Shown: in pieces, positions 1 through 8,093 of the stretch
Position numbering within the stretch: the stretch's first letter is position 1
Layout of the letters: each line of letters opens with the position of its first letter
DNA from: Arcobacteraceae bacterium
Lineage (GTDB): Bacteria; Campylobacterota; Campylobacteria; Campylobacterales; Arcobacteraceae
Direction: 5' to 3'
Assembly (NCBI GenBank): GCA_028687375.1
Contig: JAQUAG010000023.1
Location: forward strand, 1-34,380
DNA length: 34,380 bases
The notes under the pieces: model-generated
Database searches by the model: none
What the model was told of the DNA's origin: nothing
Seen by the model: the letters and a program-made list of their open reading frames with translations, nothing else
Translations under genes and position numbers: made by a program

Positions 1-1248
1 TTCACTTGCTAATGAAGCATAGTAATATCCCATTAACCCCTGTAATTCTGTAAATTCATACACCATATCAGTTGTCAAATCTGCTTTGCTTATCATAATA
101 GTTTTTGCTAATAGTTCTTTTTCACTAAGCCCTAAAGTATCAGCTAGATACTCTCCTATTACCGTTTCTCTTTCACATTTATTGTACAAACTTCCAAGAC
201 CTTCAACGAAAGTGATATTTTTCAGTCGCTCATTAGAAAGCCCATTTTTAATATCATTTTTCCAAAAGAACATCGCATCACTAAGTCTTGGTCTTAAAAC
301 TTTCTCATTTCCACTTACAATATAGCTAAAATCTTCAGTGTAAGCATTTGAAACAACGATAAAATTATTTGCTAATTTTCCATCTTTATAAACACCAAAA
401 TATCTTTGATTTGCTTTCATTGAGTTAATAATAACTTCAGGAGGAAGTTCTAAAAACTCCTCATCAAATGTCCCTAAAAGTGCAGTTGGGTACTCTGTAA
501 TCGCCACAACTTCCTCTAGAAGTTCCAAGTCAAGCTCAACTTTTAAATTGTGTTTTATTTCAAGGTCAGCAATTTGTTTTAGAATTATCTCTTTTCTCTG
601 GCTTGGATAAAGGACAATTCCTTTGTTTTTAAGTCCATCAAAATACTCATGAGCATTGTTAAAACTAAATTTCTCGTAACTTACCATTCTATGAGCAAAG
701 CTTGTTTTTGATGAACTTACGCCATAAAGTGTTGCATCAATTAGCTCTTCCCCTAAAAGTACAGTAAGTCCTCTTATTGGTCGGATAAAGCTCTCTGCAA
801 GACTTCCCCATCTCATAGATTTTCCAAAGTCAAGCTTTTTGATAAAAAGATTTACCATATCGTTTAGTAAATCTTTTGACATTTTACCTTTTTGCTCTTT
901 TTGGAAATAGAGCACTTCATCTTTTCCATTATGCTTTGTAGTGATTTGCGAGATATCTACTCCACATTTTTTGGCAAATCCCATAGCTGCACCAGTTGGT
1001 TGTCCGTCTTTATATGCTATTGCTACTGGAGCTCCAAACATTTCAATAATACTATCATCCCCAACAACTTTAAACTCTCTATGCCAAAAAGTCAATCTTC
1101 GTGGTGTATAATAAAATTCAAATTCACATAAAAGATTGTTCTCTTCTAAAATCTCAGCCCATTTTTTTTCGATATTTGGTAACTCTTGTAAAAATGGAAT
1201 CGCAGGTAACTCTTCTGTTGCTATTTCGATAAGTAATGGTTGTATCAT
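1..1248 (-). CDS. glyS: glycyl-tRNA synthetase beta subunit (3' part cut off by window edge)
   Basis: The frame stays open from an ATG at 1246-1248 to the window edge, giving the first 416 residues of a protein that is normally about 670-700 residues. It begins MIQPLLIEIATEELPA, the typical GlyS start, and continues with the family stretches YYTPRRLTF, RWGSLAESFIRPIRGL and MKANQRYF. The protein forms the beta subunit of the bacterial alpha2beta2 GlyRS, which charges tRNA-Gly in the cytoplasm. The beta chain binds tRNA. The start lies one base after the stop of the small membrane protein gene upstream, so the gene is probably translated from the same operon message. The C-terminal anticodon-binding part lies outside the window. 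glyQ is not seen here. Confidence 0.95.
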   Translation of the reverse strand, partial: MIQPLLIEIATEELPAIPFLQELPNIEKKWAEILEENNLLCEFEFYYTPRRLTFWHREFKVVGDDSIIEMFGAPVAIAYKDGQPTGAAMGFAKKCGVDISQITTKHNGKDEVLYFQKEQKGKMSKDLLNDMVNLFIKKLDFGKSMRWGSLAESFIRPIRGLTVLLGEELIDATLYGVSSSKTSFAHRMVSYEKFSFNNAHEYFDGLKNKGIVLYPSQRKEIILKQIADLEIKHNLKVELDLELLEEVVAITEYPTALLGTFDEEFLELPPEVIINSMKANQRYFGVYKDGKLANNFIVVSNAYTEDFSYIVSGNEKVLRPRLSDAMFFWKNDIKNGLSNERLKNITFVEGLGSLYNKCERETVIGEYLADTLGLSEKELLAKTIMISKADLTTDMVYEFTELQGLMGYYYASLASE

Positions 1249-1249
1249 T

Positions 1250-1435
1250 TTATTTTTCCTCTGTATTATTATTTGTATTATTTGCTTCTTTTTCTAATCT
1301 TTCTGCTTCTCTTTTGAGTTGCATATCTCTTCTTTCTTTATTTTTCTCAACCATTTGTCTGTTAAATCCAGCGATAACTATAAATAAAACTATAATAAAA
1401 AGTATTACAGCGATTGTATCTACTACTCCACCCAT
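1250..1435 (-). CDS. small single-pass membrane protein, unknown function
   Basis: This 61-residue protein has one hydrophobic helix at about residues 5-25 (rich in V, I, L and F). A strongly charged tail follows (RQMVEKNKERRDMQLKREAERLEKEAN), probably a cytoplasmic coiled coil, and then an Asn/Thr-rich end. It overlaps the end of the gene upstream by 13 bases and stops one base before the glyS start, so it sits in a tightly packed operon, which supports it being real. I do not recognise a family. The overlapping plus-strand frame at 1236-1484 is its shadow. No function is assigned. Confidence 0.6.
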   Translation of the reverse strand: MGGVVDTIAVILFIIVLFIVIAGFNRQMVEKNKERRDMQLKREAERLEKEANNTNNNTEEK

Positions 1436-1812
1436 GAAAGTCCTTCTAAAATTTTTTTATAAATTACACCATCTATTCCATTGATGGCTACATTTTCAAT
1501 CATCTCAATACCATCTATAATACTTAAAACCTTACTATCAAACATATAGTTTTCTGCGACTGTTTGGATCGTTTTTGATTTGTGTTCATCTGTTATTAAG
1601 TATTTAGCTCCAAGATTATTTGCGAAAACGGCTTCTTGAATAGAGTTCAAAATCACAGCATAAGGTAAAGTATTTTTAAAACAATACTCCATCAAATCTA
1701 GATTGTAAAAGAATAGTAAAGTTGTATTTGAAGAGGTATGTACGATATCTTTTATCTCATGTACACCCTCAAAATAATCATGACCTATATAGTCACTACC
1801 AATAATAATCAT
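1423..1812 (-). CDS. conserved hypothetical protein, 129 aa
   Basis: This is a soluble protein of 129 residues with no signal peptide or membrane helix. It starts MIIIGSDYIGHDYF and has alternating beta and alpha character: a strand such as TTLLFFYN, a helix such as LPYAVILNSIQEAVFANNLG, then the strand AKYLITD. That pattern suggests a small Rossmann-like or flavodoxin-like alpha/beta fold. No catalytic motif is evident. It sits 10 bases downstream of the PP0621-like gene and overlaps the 61-residue membrane protein by 13 bases, within the rpe-to-glyS run. I think it is a conserved Campylobacterota protein, but this is from general familiarity, not from a search. Confidence 0.7.
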   Translation of the reverse strand: MIIIGSDYIGHDYFEGVHEIKDIVHTSSNTTLLFFYNLDLMEYCFKNTLPYAVILNSIQEAVFANNLGAKYLITDEHKSKTIQTVAENYMFDSKVLSIIDGIEMIENVAINGIDGVIYKKILEGLSWVE

Positions 1813-1822
1813 CGTTCGTCTC

Positions 1823-2032
1823 CTATTTATTTAGACACTTTTGTGAACAAAAATATTTTCCGTTGCTTAAAATTGCTTCATCTTTTGAGATATAAGTACC
1901 ACATGTAGGGCATGGTGTCATTACATCTTCTATCTTTTCATTTTCATCTTTTCCAATTTTATTTTTTTTATTGAAAAAGAATTTATAAACTAAATAAGCA
2001 ACTACACCAAAAACTAAAACTTTAAATATCAT
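1823..2032 (-). CDS. PP0621-family small membrane-anchored zinc-ribbon protein
   Basis: This 69-residue protein has an N-terminal membrane helix (residues 2-20, VLVFGVVAYLVYKFFF), a short Lys/Glu linker and a four-cysteine module at about residues 41-66: CPTCG, then about 20 residues, then CSQKC. The layout (helix, then CPxCG...YFCSxxC) matches the PP0621 family of small proteins, whose function is unknown. The cysteines probably bind zinc. Its ATG overlaps the rsmG stop by four bases (ATGA), so translation is coupled to rsmG. Confidence 0.75.
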   Translation of the reverse strand: MIFKVLVFGVVAYLVYKFFFNKKNKIGKDENEKIEDVMTPCPTCGTYISKDEAILSNGKYFCSQKCLNK

Positions 2033-2634
2033 TTTTTCCCTTTTATGTATAAATAATTTCTATATTCCCCAACAGGGATAATCTCATAATGAGATAAATT
2101 ATCCCCCACTATCTCCTCTTCACAGATACTCCCTTTGTAAAAAAGATATGAACTATCTTCATTTGAGATATTTTTTGTGATATCAAGGAGAAGATTTGTA
2201 TTTGTAACTGCTCGTGAAGTGATAAGATCACAATGTACATCTGTCACATTTTCCACCCTTTTTTGAATCACCAAAACATTTTTAAGACCTAAAATATTTT
2301 TAGCATAGTTCAAAAAAGAAGCTCTTTTTACCCTTGGTTCTATAAGTGTACAAGGGATATTTGGACAAGCAATAGCTAAAACAAGCCCAGGATACCCAGC
2401 ACCAGTTCCTACATCTCCAAAGGATGAAAAAGGTTTCAAAAATTTTAAAGGATAGATGCTATCACAGATATTTGCTTCAATATCAGTATCATTCAAACTA
2501 GCAGGAGAAGTGAGGTTATGAACCCTTCCCCACTCTTTTAGAAGAGATTTGAATTTTTCACATCTCTCATAAAAAAGCGCATCAAAAGATAATCCAAGAG
2601 ATTCAAGGCTGTTTTGTAAAGAGGAATTTTTCAT
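2029..2634 (-). CDS. rsmG: 16S rRNA (guanine-N7)-methyltransferase RsmG
   Basis: RsmG (GidB) uses S-adenosylmethionine to methylate G527 of 16S rRNA in the cytoplasm. The SAM-binding glycine loop is at residues 73-82 (GDVGTGAGYPG), preceded by WGRVHNLTS, which is typical of the family's N-terminal helix. ITSRAV follows at about residue 138. The length of 201 residues is normal. The ATG abuts the ribA stop (TAG directly followed by ATG), and the end overlaps the PP0621-like gene by four bases. In this family loss of function can give low-level streptomycin resistance; nothing here looks damaged. Confidence 0.95.
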   Translation of the reverse strand: MKNSSLQNSLESLGLSFDALFYERCEKFKSLLKEWGRVHNLTSPASLNDTDIEANICDSIYPLKFLKPFSSFGDVGTGAGYPGLVLAIACPNIPCTLIEPRVKRASFLNYAKNILGLKNVLVIQKRVENVTDVHCDLITSRAVTNTNLLLDITKNISNEDSSYLFYKGSICEEEIVGDNLSHYEIIPVGEYRNYLYIKGKK

Positions 2635-3207
2635 CTAAATTAAATGCCCCATCTCTTCTTTTTTGACAGACATATACCCTGCATTTTCCTTTGTTTGACC
2701 TACGATGATTGGGATTCTTGAAATTATTTTGACTTTCATTTTGTCTAATTTGTCTGGATTATTGGTTAGAAGATTTATCTTTTCTATCCCATAAAATTTA
2801 AAAATAAAATCAACAATCTCATAAGTTCTCTCATCACTTGCAAATCCAAGTTGATGGTTTGCTTCAACTGTATTAAACCCTTTATCTTGAAGATTGTAAG
2901 CATTGACTTTATTTAAAAGCCCTATGTTTCTCCCCTCTTGACGCAAATAAATCACCATTCCACCATTTGTATTGATATATTCAAGTGCAAAATTGAGTTG
3001 TGCTTGACAGTCACATTTGATACTTCCAATAGCATCACCAGTAAGACACTCAGAGTGGATTCGGACATTTACGATCTCGTCATCTCCTACTTTGTATTCT
3101 TTACTCATAATGACAAGATGTTCTTTAATCCCCTCTTTGAAAGATTGAATTAAAAAATTTCCATGTTTTGTTGGTAAATTTGCTATATTTGATGTTTCTA
3201 TTTTCAT
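2635..3207 (-). CDS. ribA: GTP cyclohydrolase II
   Basis: This enzyme opens GTP to 2,5-diamino-6-ribosylamino-4(3H)-pyrimidinone 5'-phosphate, formate and pyrophosphate, the first step of riboflavin synthesis. The zinc cysteines are C54, C65 and C67 (ECLTGDAIGSIKCDCQ). They are followed by the substrate-binding stretch YLRQEGRNIGLLNKVNAYNLQDKG and the tail motif NNPDKLDKMK. At 190 residues it is a stand-alone GCHII, without the RibB half found in bifunctional RibBA proteins. A 43-base gap separates it from the kinase gene upstream, the widest gap in the run, so it may also have a promoter of its own. No FMN riboswitch fits in that gap. Confidence 0.95.
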   Translation of the reverse strand: MKIETSNIANLPTKHGNFLIQSFKEGIKEHLVIMSKEYKVGDDEIVNVRIHSECLTGDAIGSIKCDCQAQLNFALEYINTNGGMVIYLRQEGRNIGLLNKVNAYNLQDKGFNTVEANHQLGFASDERTYEIVDFIFKFYGIEKINLLTNNPDKLDKMKVKIISRIPIIVGQTKENAGYMSVKKEEMGHLI

Positions 3208-3250
3208 AATAATAATCTAAACCCTTTGATTTTAAAAGGAGGGATTGTAC

Positions 3251-5146
3251 CTAACTTTTACTTTGGGAAATCTCTATTGGAACAATTACTTGAAAATTTG
3301 CCCCTTTGTATTCTTTGGTTTGATGAGAAAATGATTTATTAGTTACTTTTATATCTCCACCCATATGCTCTGTTATCATTTTATGTGTCATATATAGTCC
3401 AAGCCCAGTCCCTTGAGTTTGATGTTTTGTGGTGAAATATGGTTCAAATATTTTACTAATAATGTTTTTAGGAACGCCCCCTGCACTATCTTGAATCTCT
3501 ATGATTCCATTTTCCTTTGATTCATCAAGATAAGCTTTTATAAAAATTATTCTATCTGTTAAACTTGGAATTTTTTCAACTAAAATATCTTTTGCATTAT
3601 TGATAATATTTAAAACAACCTGCATAAGTTCATTTTCAAGCCCATTCATATTTATATTTTCATCTAAATCTAAAAGAACAAAAATTTGATTGTTCTTCAT
3701 ATTCCCGTCAACTAATTTTAAAACTTTTGAAACTACATCGTGAAGTTTAAATTTGATAATTTGTTTATTTTCCTTTAAAAAGTTTTGGAAATCATTGATT
3801 GTATGTGATAAAAACTCAGCACTCTCAATTATCACTTCAAGTTGTTCGTGTGTTTCCTCCTCATCAACCATCCCAATTTCATGACTAACTAATATAGAAC
3901 TTGCAGAGATAGTGATAGCACTTAGTGGTTGTCTCCATTGGTGAGCAATATTTTCAATCATCTCTCCCATAGAAGCCATTTTGGACTGTTGATGTAAAAT
4001 ATCTTCATTTCTTTTAATTTCAGTTAAATCTAAAATGGCAATGATTTTTAAATCTCTATTTTCTAAACGGATATTTCTCTCTTTTATTTGAGCTGGAAAA
4101 ATTATCTCATCATTTTTCATCATATCTATTTCAAATTCATGATTTACTTCATTTTTCAAAAGCTCTTCTTTGTCATATTTTGGGAGAGTTTTAGGGACAA
4201 AATCAAGAATATGAATTCCCAATATTTGGCTCTTCATTTGATACTCGAACATTCTTATTGCTTCATCATTTGCATCAACACAAATATTGTTTTCAAACAT
4301 CAAAAGAGCTTCCATTGTTGCATTAGCTAAAGCTCGAAAACTTCCAAGAACACTTTCAATCTCTTTTTTTTGTTCCTCAATTTCCCTTTTTTGTTTCACA
4401 TTATCTATCCACAAATCAATTCTCAATCCAAAATCTAATTTTTCAATAGGAGATTTTATAAAATCAGATAGTCCATTTGCTATGTTTTGTTGTAGGATTA
4501 AAGAGTCGTAATGTTTTGAAACAGATATTACAGGTAAGATATTGGAAAACTTTTTTCTAGCTTTTCTTAATATATCCATACTATCCATATCAGCAATATT
4601 AATATCTACTAAGATAAGTGAAAGTTGATTTAATGTATCAATTTTTTTCCAAGCACTAGCTCCAGTTGGACATATCACTACGTTGTAACGTCTTAGTCTC
4701 AAAAGTTCTGCTATAAGATCTCTTGTTTCATTTTTTCCTTTGATAAGTAAAATAGTTTCAAGGGAATTTGAGATTAGTTTTGCGATAAGATTATCAATCT
4801 CTTTTACGATATTTAATAAATTCCCAAGTTTTATATTGTAAGAGAGGAGATTATATCTTGAAAATTCTTCCATCTTTAAAGTGTCTGGGTCTGCTGTTAA
4901 AAAAATAATTCCGCAATCTGTAAGATTTTGGATATCCATAATTACATATTTTTCTGCATCACTGGCATTTGTACCATTTACGATAACTAAATCGATAGCT
5001 TCCATTCTTAAAATATCATATGACAATGGTAAAGTATCAGCCACGTAACATCGATAATCTAATCTACTAAGTGTTGTAAAAAGGATATTGGATTTATTAA
5101 CTCCAAGTTCAATGATTAAAATATTAAAATTTTGTTTATTCTTCAT
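3251..5146 (-). CDS. hybrid-like sensor histidine kinase: pseudo-receiver, receiver, PAS, HisKA (HQWRQPLS), HATPase
   Basis: This is a 631-residue cytoplasmic protein with no membrane segment. Residues 7-125 resemble a CheY-type receiver, but the usual acidic pair is missing (IIELG) and the phosphoacceptor position is N57 (IVNGT), so this domain cannot be phosphorylated in the normal way. Residues 130-250 form a second receiver with the acceptor D181 (LVDINIADMD) and K231 but again no acidic pair (LIKGK). A coiled coil (250-268) leads to a PAS domain (about 270-375). The kinase core has H402 in AHQWRQPLSA, and the ATP lid has GGVPKNIISKIFEPYFTTKH followed by GTGLGLY. It lies in a housekeeping operon, overlapping the exonuclease gene by 11 bases. 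Signal and partner are unknown. Confidence 0.9.
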   Translation of the reverse strand: MKNKQNFNILIIELGVNKSNILFTTLSRLDYRCYVADTLPLSYDILRMEAIDLVIVNGTNASDAEKYVIMDIQNLTDCGIIFLTADPDTLKMEEFSRYNLLSYNIKLGNLLNIVKEIDNLIAKLISNSLETILLIKGKNETRDLIAELLRLRRYNVVICPTGASAWKKIDTLNQLSLILVDINIADMDSMDILRKARKKFSNILPVISVSKHYDSLILQQNIANGLSDFIKSPIEKLDFGLRIDLWIDNVKQKREIEEQKKEIESVLGSFRALANATMEALLMFENNICVDANDEAIRMFEYQMKSQILGIHILDFVPKTLPKYDKEELLKNEVNHEFEIDMMKNDEIIFPAQIKERNIRLENRDLKIIAILDLTEIKRNEDILHQQSKMASMGEMIENIAHQWRQPLSAITISASSILVSHEIGMVDEEETHEQLEVIIESAEFLSHTINDFQNFLKENKQIIKFKLHDVVSKVLKLVDGNMKNNQIFVLLDLDENINMNGLENELMQVVLNIINNAKDILVEKIPSLTDRIIFIKAYLDESKENGIIEIQDSAGGVPKNIISKIFEPYFTTKHQTQGTGLGLYMTHKMITEHMGGDIKVTNKSFSHQTKEYKGANFQVIVPIEISQSKS

Positions 5147-5948
5147 TTTTGATACCTTTTTTGATGGCTTTATTATTCTCTTTTATTTTCTCTTCGATTG
5201 TTGGTGCATTTTTTGAAAATGCTATCAAATCCTCAGTTGTTTTTATAGTTGAGTCTAATTTTTGTAGAGACACTTTGAATACTTCAACAGTGCTTAGTGT
5301 ATCTTCATAGGCTCTATGATGGTTATCGATTTTGATATTTAAACTTTCTTTGAGAGATTTTAATCCATATTTTGGAGATTCTATCGTTCTTGTTGCAAGG
5401 TCAATAGTACAAATTCTCCTATTCCAAAGTTCCCCTAAATGGTATTTTTTCAAACTATTACTGATAAAGTTATAGTCAAATTCAACACTATGAGCTACAA
5501 ATACATCATCTTCTAAAAAGATTTTAAATTCCTCTAGGACAGTTTTTAAATTTGGGGCATCTTCTACCATTTTAGGAGTTATCCCTGTGATTTCTTGAAC
5601 TTTTTGAGGTATCTCTTTACAATAGACCAATGATTGATACTCTTCGATAATGGAACCATTTTTAAATTTGATTGCTGCTAGTTCTATAATTTGTCCAGCT
5701 TTTGGATTACCAGCACTTGTCTCAATATCAACAACACAAAATACTTGATCTTTGATTAAATTTTCTTTTGTTTTTAAATAAACAAAATCATCACTAAAAT
5801 AGATAGGATAACCATTTGAAATAAGAAGTTCTGTTTCAAGTTCAATAGATTCATAAAAAGTCTCATGACTTTCTAAAATAGCATTAAATTGTATAATATT
5901 TAAAGGGGCTTTTAATAGCTTTGAATTTAGTTTATTGATGTAGCTCAT
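5136..5948 (-). CDS. DnaQ-like 3'-5' exonuclease (DEDDh family)
   Basis: This 270-residue protein belongs to the epsilon-subunit/RNase T exonuclease superfamily, which removes mismatched or single-stranded 3' ends. Exo I is FCVVDIETSAG with D74 and E76. Exo II is VAHSVEFDYNF, and Exo III is HRAYEDTLS with the H and D of the DEDDh type. TGITPKMVEDAP is also typical. About 65 residues precede the exonuclease domain, and a Lys-rich tail of about 40 residues follows it. In Campylobacterota this type is usually annotated as DNA polymerase III epsilon subunit (dnaQ), but a separate repair exonuclease is possible, so I leave the symbol empty. It overlaps trpF by 17 bases and the kinase gene by 11. 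Confidence 0.88.
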   Translation of the reverse strand: MSYINKLNSKLLKAPLNIIQFNAILESHETFYESIELETELLISNGYPIYFSDDFVYLKTKENLIKDQVFCVVDIETSAGNPKAGQIIELAAIKFKNGSIIEEYQSLVYCKEIPQKVQEITGITPKMVEDAPNLKTVLEEFKIFLEDDVFVAHSVEFDYNFISNSLKKYHLGELWNRRICTIDLATRTIESPKYGLKSLKESLNIKIDNHHRAYEDTLSTVEVFKVSLQKLDSTIKTTEDLIAFSKNAPTIEEKIKENNKAIKKGIKNEE

Positions 5949-6546
5949 TGACTGCTTTTACAAAACTTATCATTTTATTTTTATCTTTTTTCCCTTTAGA
6001 TATTTCAACACCACTACTTATATCAACTGAATAAAAGTTATACCCCTTTAATTCTTTAACATTTTGCGTATTCAAACCACCTGCAAGGGTTATTCTAGAG
6101 CAATCTATATCATCAAACCAAGAGAGTTCAAGTCTTGTTCCTTGTCCACCAAATCCCTCTACAAAAGCATCAATCAAACGATATTCATCTTTATATTTTA
6201 ATACATCTTCTTTTGCTTTTGCACGAATTACTTTGACGTATCTTACTTCTAAATTATCATACACACTATCATCGCCTTTGCTATCAAAACAACTATCATC
6301 AATAATTTGAGCTAAATCAATATTTGAAACACGAGACATATGATTGATATTTTCAATTGTTTCATTTACAAAAAGCCCAACAGCTTGTACGAATGGCGGT
6401 AAGTCTGCTATGATTTTTTTTGCATCTTCTGGGGCAATGTAACGAGGACTTTCTTTATAAAATACAAACCCTAAAGCATCAGCACCAGCATTACAAGCAT
6501 CTATGGCATCTTGTAGATTTGTTATCCCACAAATTTTTATTTTCAT
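5932..6546 (-). CDS. trpF: phosphoribosylanthranilate isomerase
   Basis: TrpF converts phosphoribosylanthranilate to CdRP (an Amadori rearrangement) in tryptophan synthesis. The start MKIKICGITNLQDA contains the catalytic Cys of the KICG motif, and GADALGFVFYKESPRYI is the second family block. The catalytic Asp region reads LIDAFVEGFGGQGT, and the phosphate loops are LAGGLN and SVDISSGVE. Its length of 204 residues is normal for a single (beta/alpha)8 barrel. It is separate from the other trp genes and sits between rpe, another barrel enzyme acting on a ribulose/ribosyl phosphate, and the exonuclease. Its ATG shares one base with the rpe stop. Confidence 0.95.
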   Translation of the reverse strand: MKIKICGITNLQDAIDACNAGADALGFVFYKESPRYIAPEDAKKIIADLPPFVQAVGLFVNETIENINHMSRVSNIDLAQIIDDSCFDSKGDDSVYDNLEVRYVKVIRAKAKEDVLKYKDEYRLIDAFVEGFGGQGTRLELSWFDDIDCSRITLAGGLNTQNVKELKGYNFYSVDISSGVEISKGKKDKNKMISFVKAVNELHQ

Positions 6547-7187
6547 TAGATTTGCAAACTTTTTATAGCATTTTCATAAGAATCATTTGTAAATACATAG
6601 TTTCCAGCAACTACAACATCAACACCAGCTTCTTTTAAAAGATGGATATTTTTATCTCCAACTCCACCATCTACCTCTATCAAACAGTTTGGATTTCTTT
6701 TATTGATAAGCTCTTTTAATTTTTTTGCTTTTTCTAGGACACTTGGGATAAATTTTTGCCCACCAAATCCAGGATTGACCGACATTAAAAGTACCATATC
6801 AAGGTCTTCTAAAAGATATTCGATAGCTTCAGGTGGAGTATGTGGATTTAAAACTATCGCTGGAGATATCCCATAATCTCTAATTTTTTGAATAAGTCTA
6901 TGGGGATGTTTCTCCTCTTCGATATGAAAAGAGATATATTTTGGTTTCAAAGGTGCAAAAAGCTCAACAAAAAAAGTGTTGTTTTGTACCATAAGATGAA
7001 TATCAAGAGGCTTTGTAGCTATCTTTGCTACAGCACTCACCACAACTGGTCCAATGGTAAGATTTGGAACAAAATGCCCATCCATCACATCCACATGAAC
7101 CAAATCACAACCACCATCACAGATTGCAACTATCTCTTCATTTAATCTTCCAAAATCCGCACTTAAAATTGACGGTGCTACTAACAT
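6546..7187 (-). CDS. rpe: ribulose-phosphate 3-epimerase
   Basis: Rpe interconverts ribulose 5-phosphate and xylulose 5-phosphate in the pentose phosphate pathway. The family blocks are all present: APSILSADFGRL, VHVDVMDGHFVPNLTIGP with metal-binding His/Asp, LDIHLMV, MSVNPGFGGQKFIP and IEVDGGV. The length of 213 residues is normal. The ATG is preceded by AAAGGG at a suitable distance. It is the first gene of the minus-strand run that goes on to glyS, downstream of a promoter-like TATAAT and a 14-bp palindrome in the leader. Confidence 0.96.
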   Translation of the reverse strand: MLVAPSILSADFGRLNEEIVAICDGGCDLVHVDVMDGHFVPNLTIGPVVVSAVAKIATKPLDIHLMVQNNTFFVELFAPLKPKYISFHIEEEKHPHRLIQKIRDYGISPAIVLNPHTPPEAIEYLLEDLDMVLLMSVNPGFGGQKFIPSVLEKAKKLKELINKRNPNCLIEVDGGVGDKNIHLLKEAGVDVVVAGNYVFTNDSYENAIKSLQI

Positions 7188-7233
7188 ATCTTATCCCTTT
7201 ATAGAAAATATTTTCTCATTTAAATTTTTAATT

Positions 7234-7239
7234 ATTATA
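7234..7239 (-). promoter_or_regulatory. putative -10 element of the rpe operon
   Basis: Read on the minus strand this is a perfect TATAAT in a very AT-rich stretch, about 47 bases upstream of the rpe ATG. No good -35 hexamer is visible; weak -35 boxes are normal for sigma-70 promoters of Campylobacterota. A perfect 14-bp palindrome (AGAAAATATTTTCT, 7203-7216) lies between it and the ribosome-binding site and could be an operator or a weak hairpin. Confidence 0.45.
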
Positions 7240-7292
7240 TTTTATCGTGTAAAACTTATTCTTGTGTCACTTTTGTGTAATAAATTTTTTTT

Positions 7293-7298
7293 TATGAT
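7293..7298 (+). promoter_or_regulatory. putative -10 element of the oxygenase gene
   Basis: TATGAT follows a run of nine T residues (7285-7293) and lies 28 bases before the ATG at 7327. TTGTGT occurs at 7262-7267 and 7273-7278, but neither is at the ideal distance for a -35 box. The ribosome-binding site is weak (TTAGGA at 7315-7320). Confidence 0.4.
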
Positions 7299-7326
7299 AG
7301 TATGCTGAGAAAATTTAGGAATATCA

Positions 7327-8082
7327 ATGTTCTCGTTCCCTTTCGTAAACGAAAAGAATCTCAATCTTACAAGGGTTAGTGAATATGTTTACTCACCAAT
7401 CGAGTCACTTGATGAAATAATTCCACTTTCACAAAAACTTTATACAAATCCATACTACGACTACCCTTATATTTATGAACATAGCGATTATGATTTTGGT
7501 TATCTTAAAAATTATGTCCATAATCATTTTGAGAAAAAAGAGCAAATTGGTGTTATTCAAGGGGAGAATGGTATTTTCCTACCAAAAACAAACACAGCAA
7601 TTCGAAATACTTTTAATATTATCTCCCAAGAAGATTTTATTGTTGAATACAATAAATTTTTTGAGACACAAAGAGCCAAAATTGAAAAGTTTTTTAATGT
7701 TTCTCTTTTGAAAGCAACATCCCCACAAATACTTATCTACAAAGAGGGATGTTACTACAAAAGACATAGTGACAATTGTAGTGAAATTTTTGAAGATGGG
7801 AAATTGATTTTATTTAAACCAGTTGCCCCTGCACGAATTATCACAACGGTTCTTTTTATCACCTCAAATAAAGAAAATCCAAGCAATGATTTTGAGTTTA
7901 GTGGCGGAGAATTGGAGTTTGATTTTTTACTTGATGGGGAAAATAACACTATCTCCATCAAACCACAAGAGGGAGATTTTGTCTCCTTTTTTAGCAATCC
8001 TTACTATTCTCATAGTGTAAAAGAGGTTACAAAAGGGACAAGAATCTCAATAGTACAGTGGCATAATGCGATAGTGCATTAA
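7327..8082 (+). CDS. 2-oxoglutarate/Fe(II)-dependent oxygenase (prolyl 4-hydroxylase-like)
   Basis: This 251-residue soluble protein has a C-terminal double-stranded beta-helix domain at about residues 125-247. The iron facial triad is visible: H147 and D149 in YKRHSDN, and H229 in YYSHSVKEV. R239 (KGTRISIVQW) is placed to bind the 2-oxoglutarate carboxylate. FSGGELEF and PQEGDFVSFFS are the usual P4Hc blocks. It would hydroxylate a protein or small-molecule substrate while decarboxylating 2-oxoglutarate, but the substrate cannot be read from sequence. The N-terminal 120 residues are not recognised. It stands alone, divergent from rpe and convergent with the ABC-F gene, with only 11 bases between the two stops. 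Confidence 0.87.
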   Translation: MFSFPFVNEKNLNLTRVSEYVYSPIESLDEIIPLSQKLYTNPYYDYPYIYEHSDYDFGYLKNYVHNHFEKKEQIGVIQGENGIFLPKTNTAIRNTFNIISQEDFIVEYNKFFETQRAKIEKFFNVSLLKATSPQILIYKEGCYYKRHSDNCSEIFEDGKLILFKPVAPARIITTVLFITSNKENPSNDFEFSGGELEFDFLLDGENNTISIKPQEGDFVSFFSNPYYSHSVKEVTKGTRISIVQWHNAIVH

Positions 8083-8093
8083 ATACCCATTGA

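Noticed and set aside
3208-3250. Possible FMN riboswitch before ribA
   Set aside because: The gap is only 43 bases, too short for the RFN element, and no conserved riboswitch pieces are visible.
4287-4511. 74-residue plus-strand ORF in the kinase gene
   Set aside because: Antisense to the coiled coil and PAS region, with no start signal or protein features.
7285-7293. Run of nine T as a phase-variable tract controlling the oxygenase gene
   Set aside because: Poly-T of this length is common in such AT-rich DNA. Phase-variable tracts in this phylum are usually poly-G/C, and the -35 box is not clear enough to judge a spacing effect.
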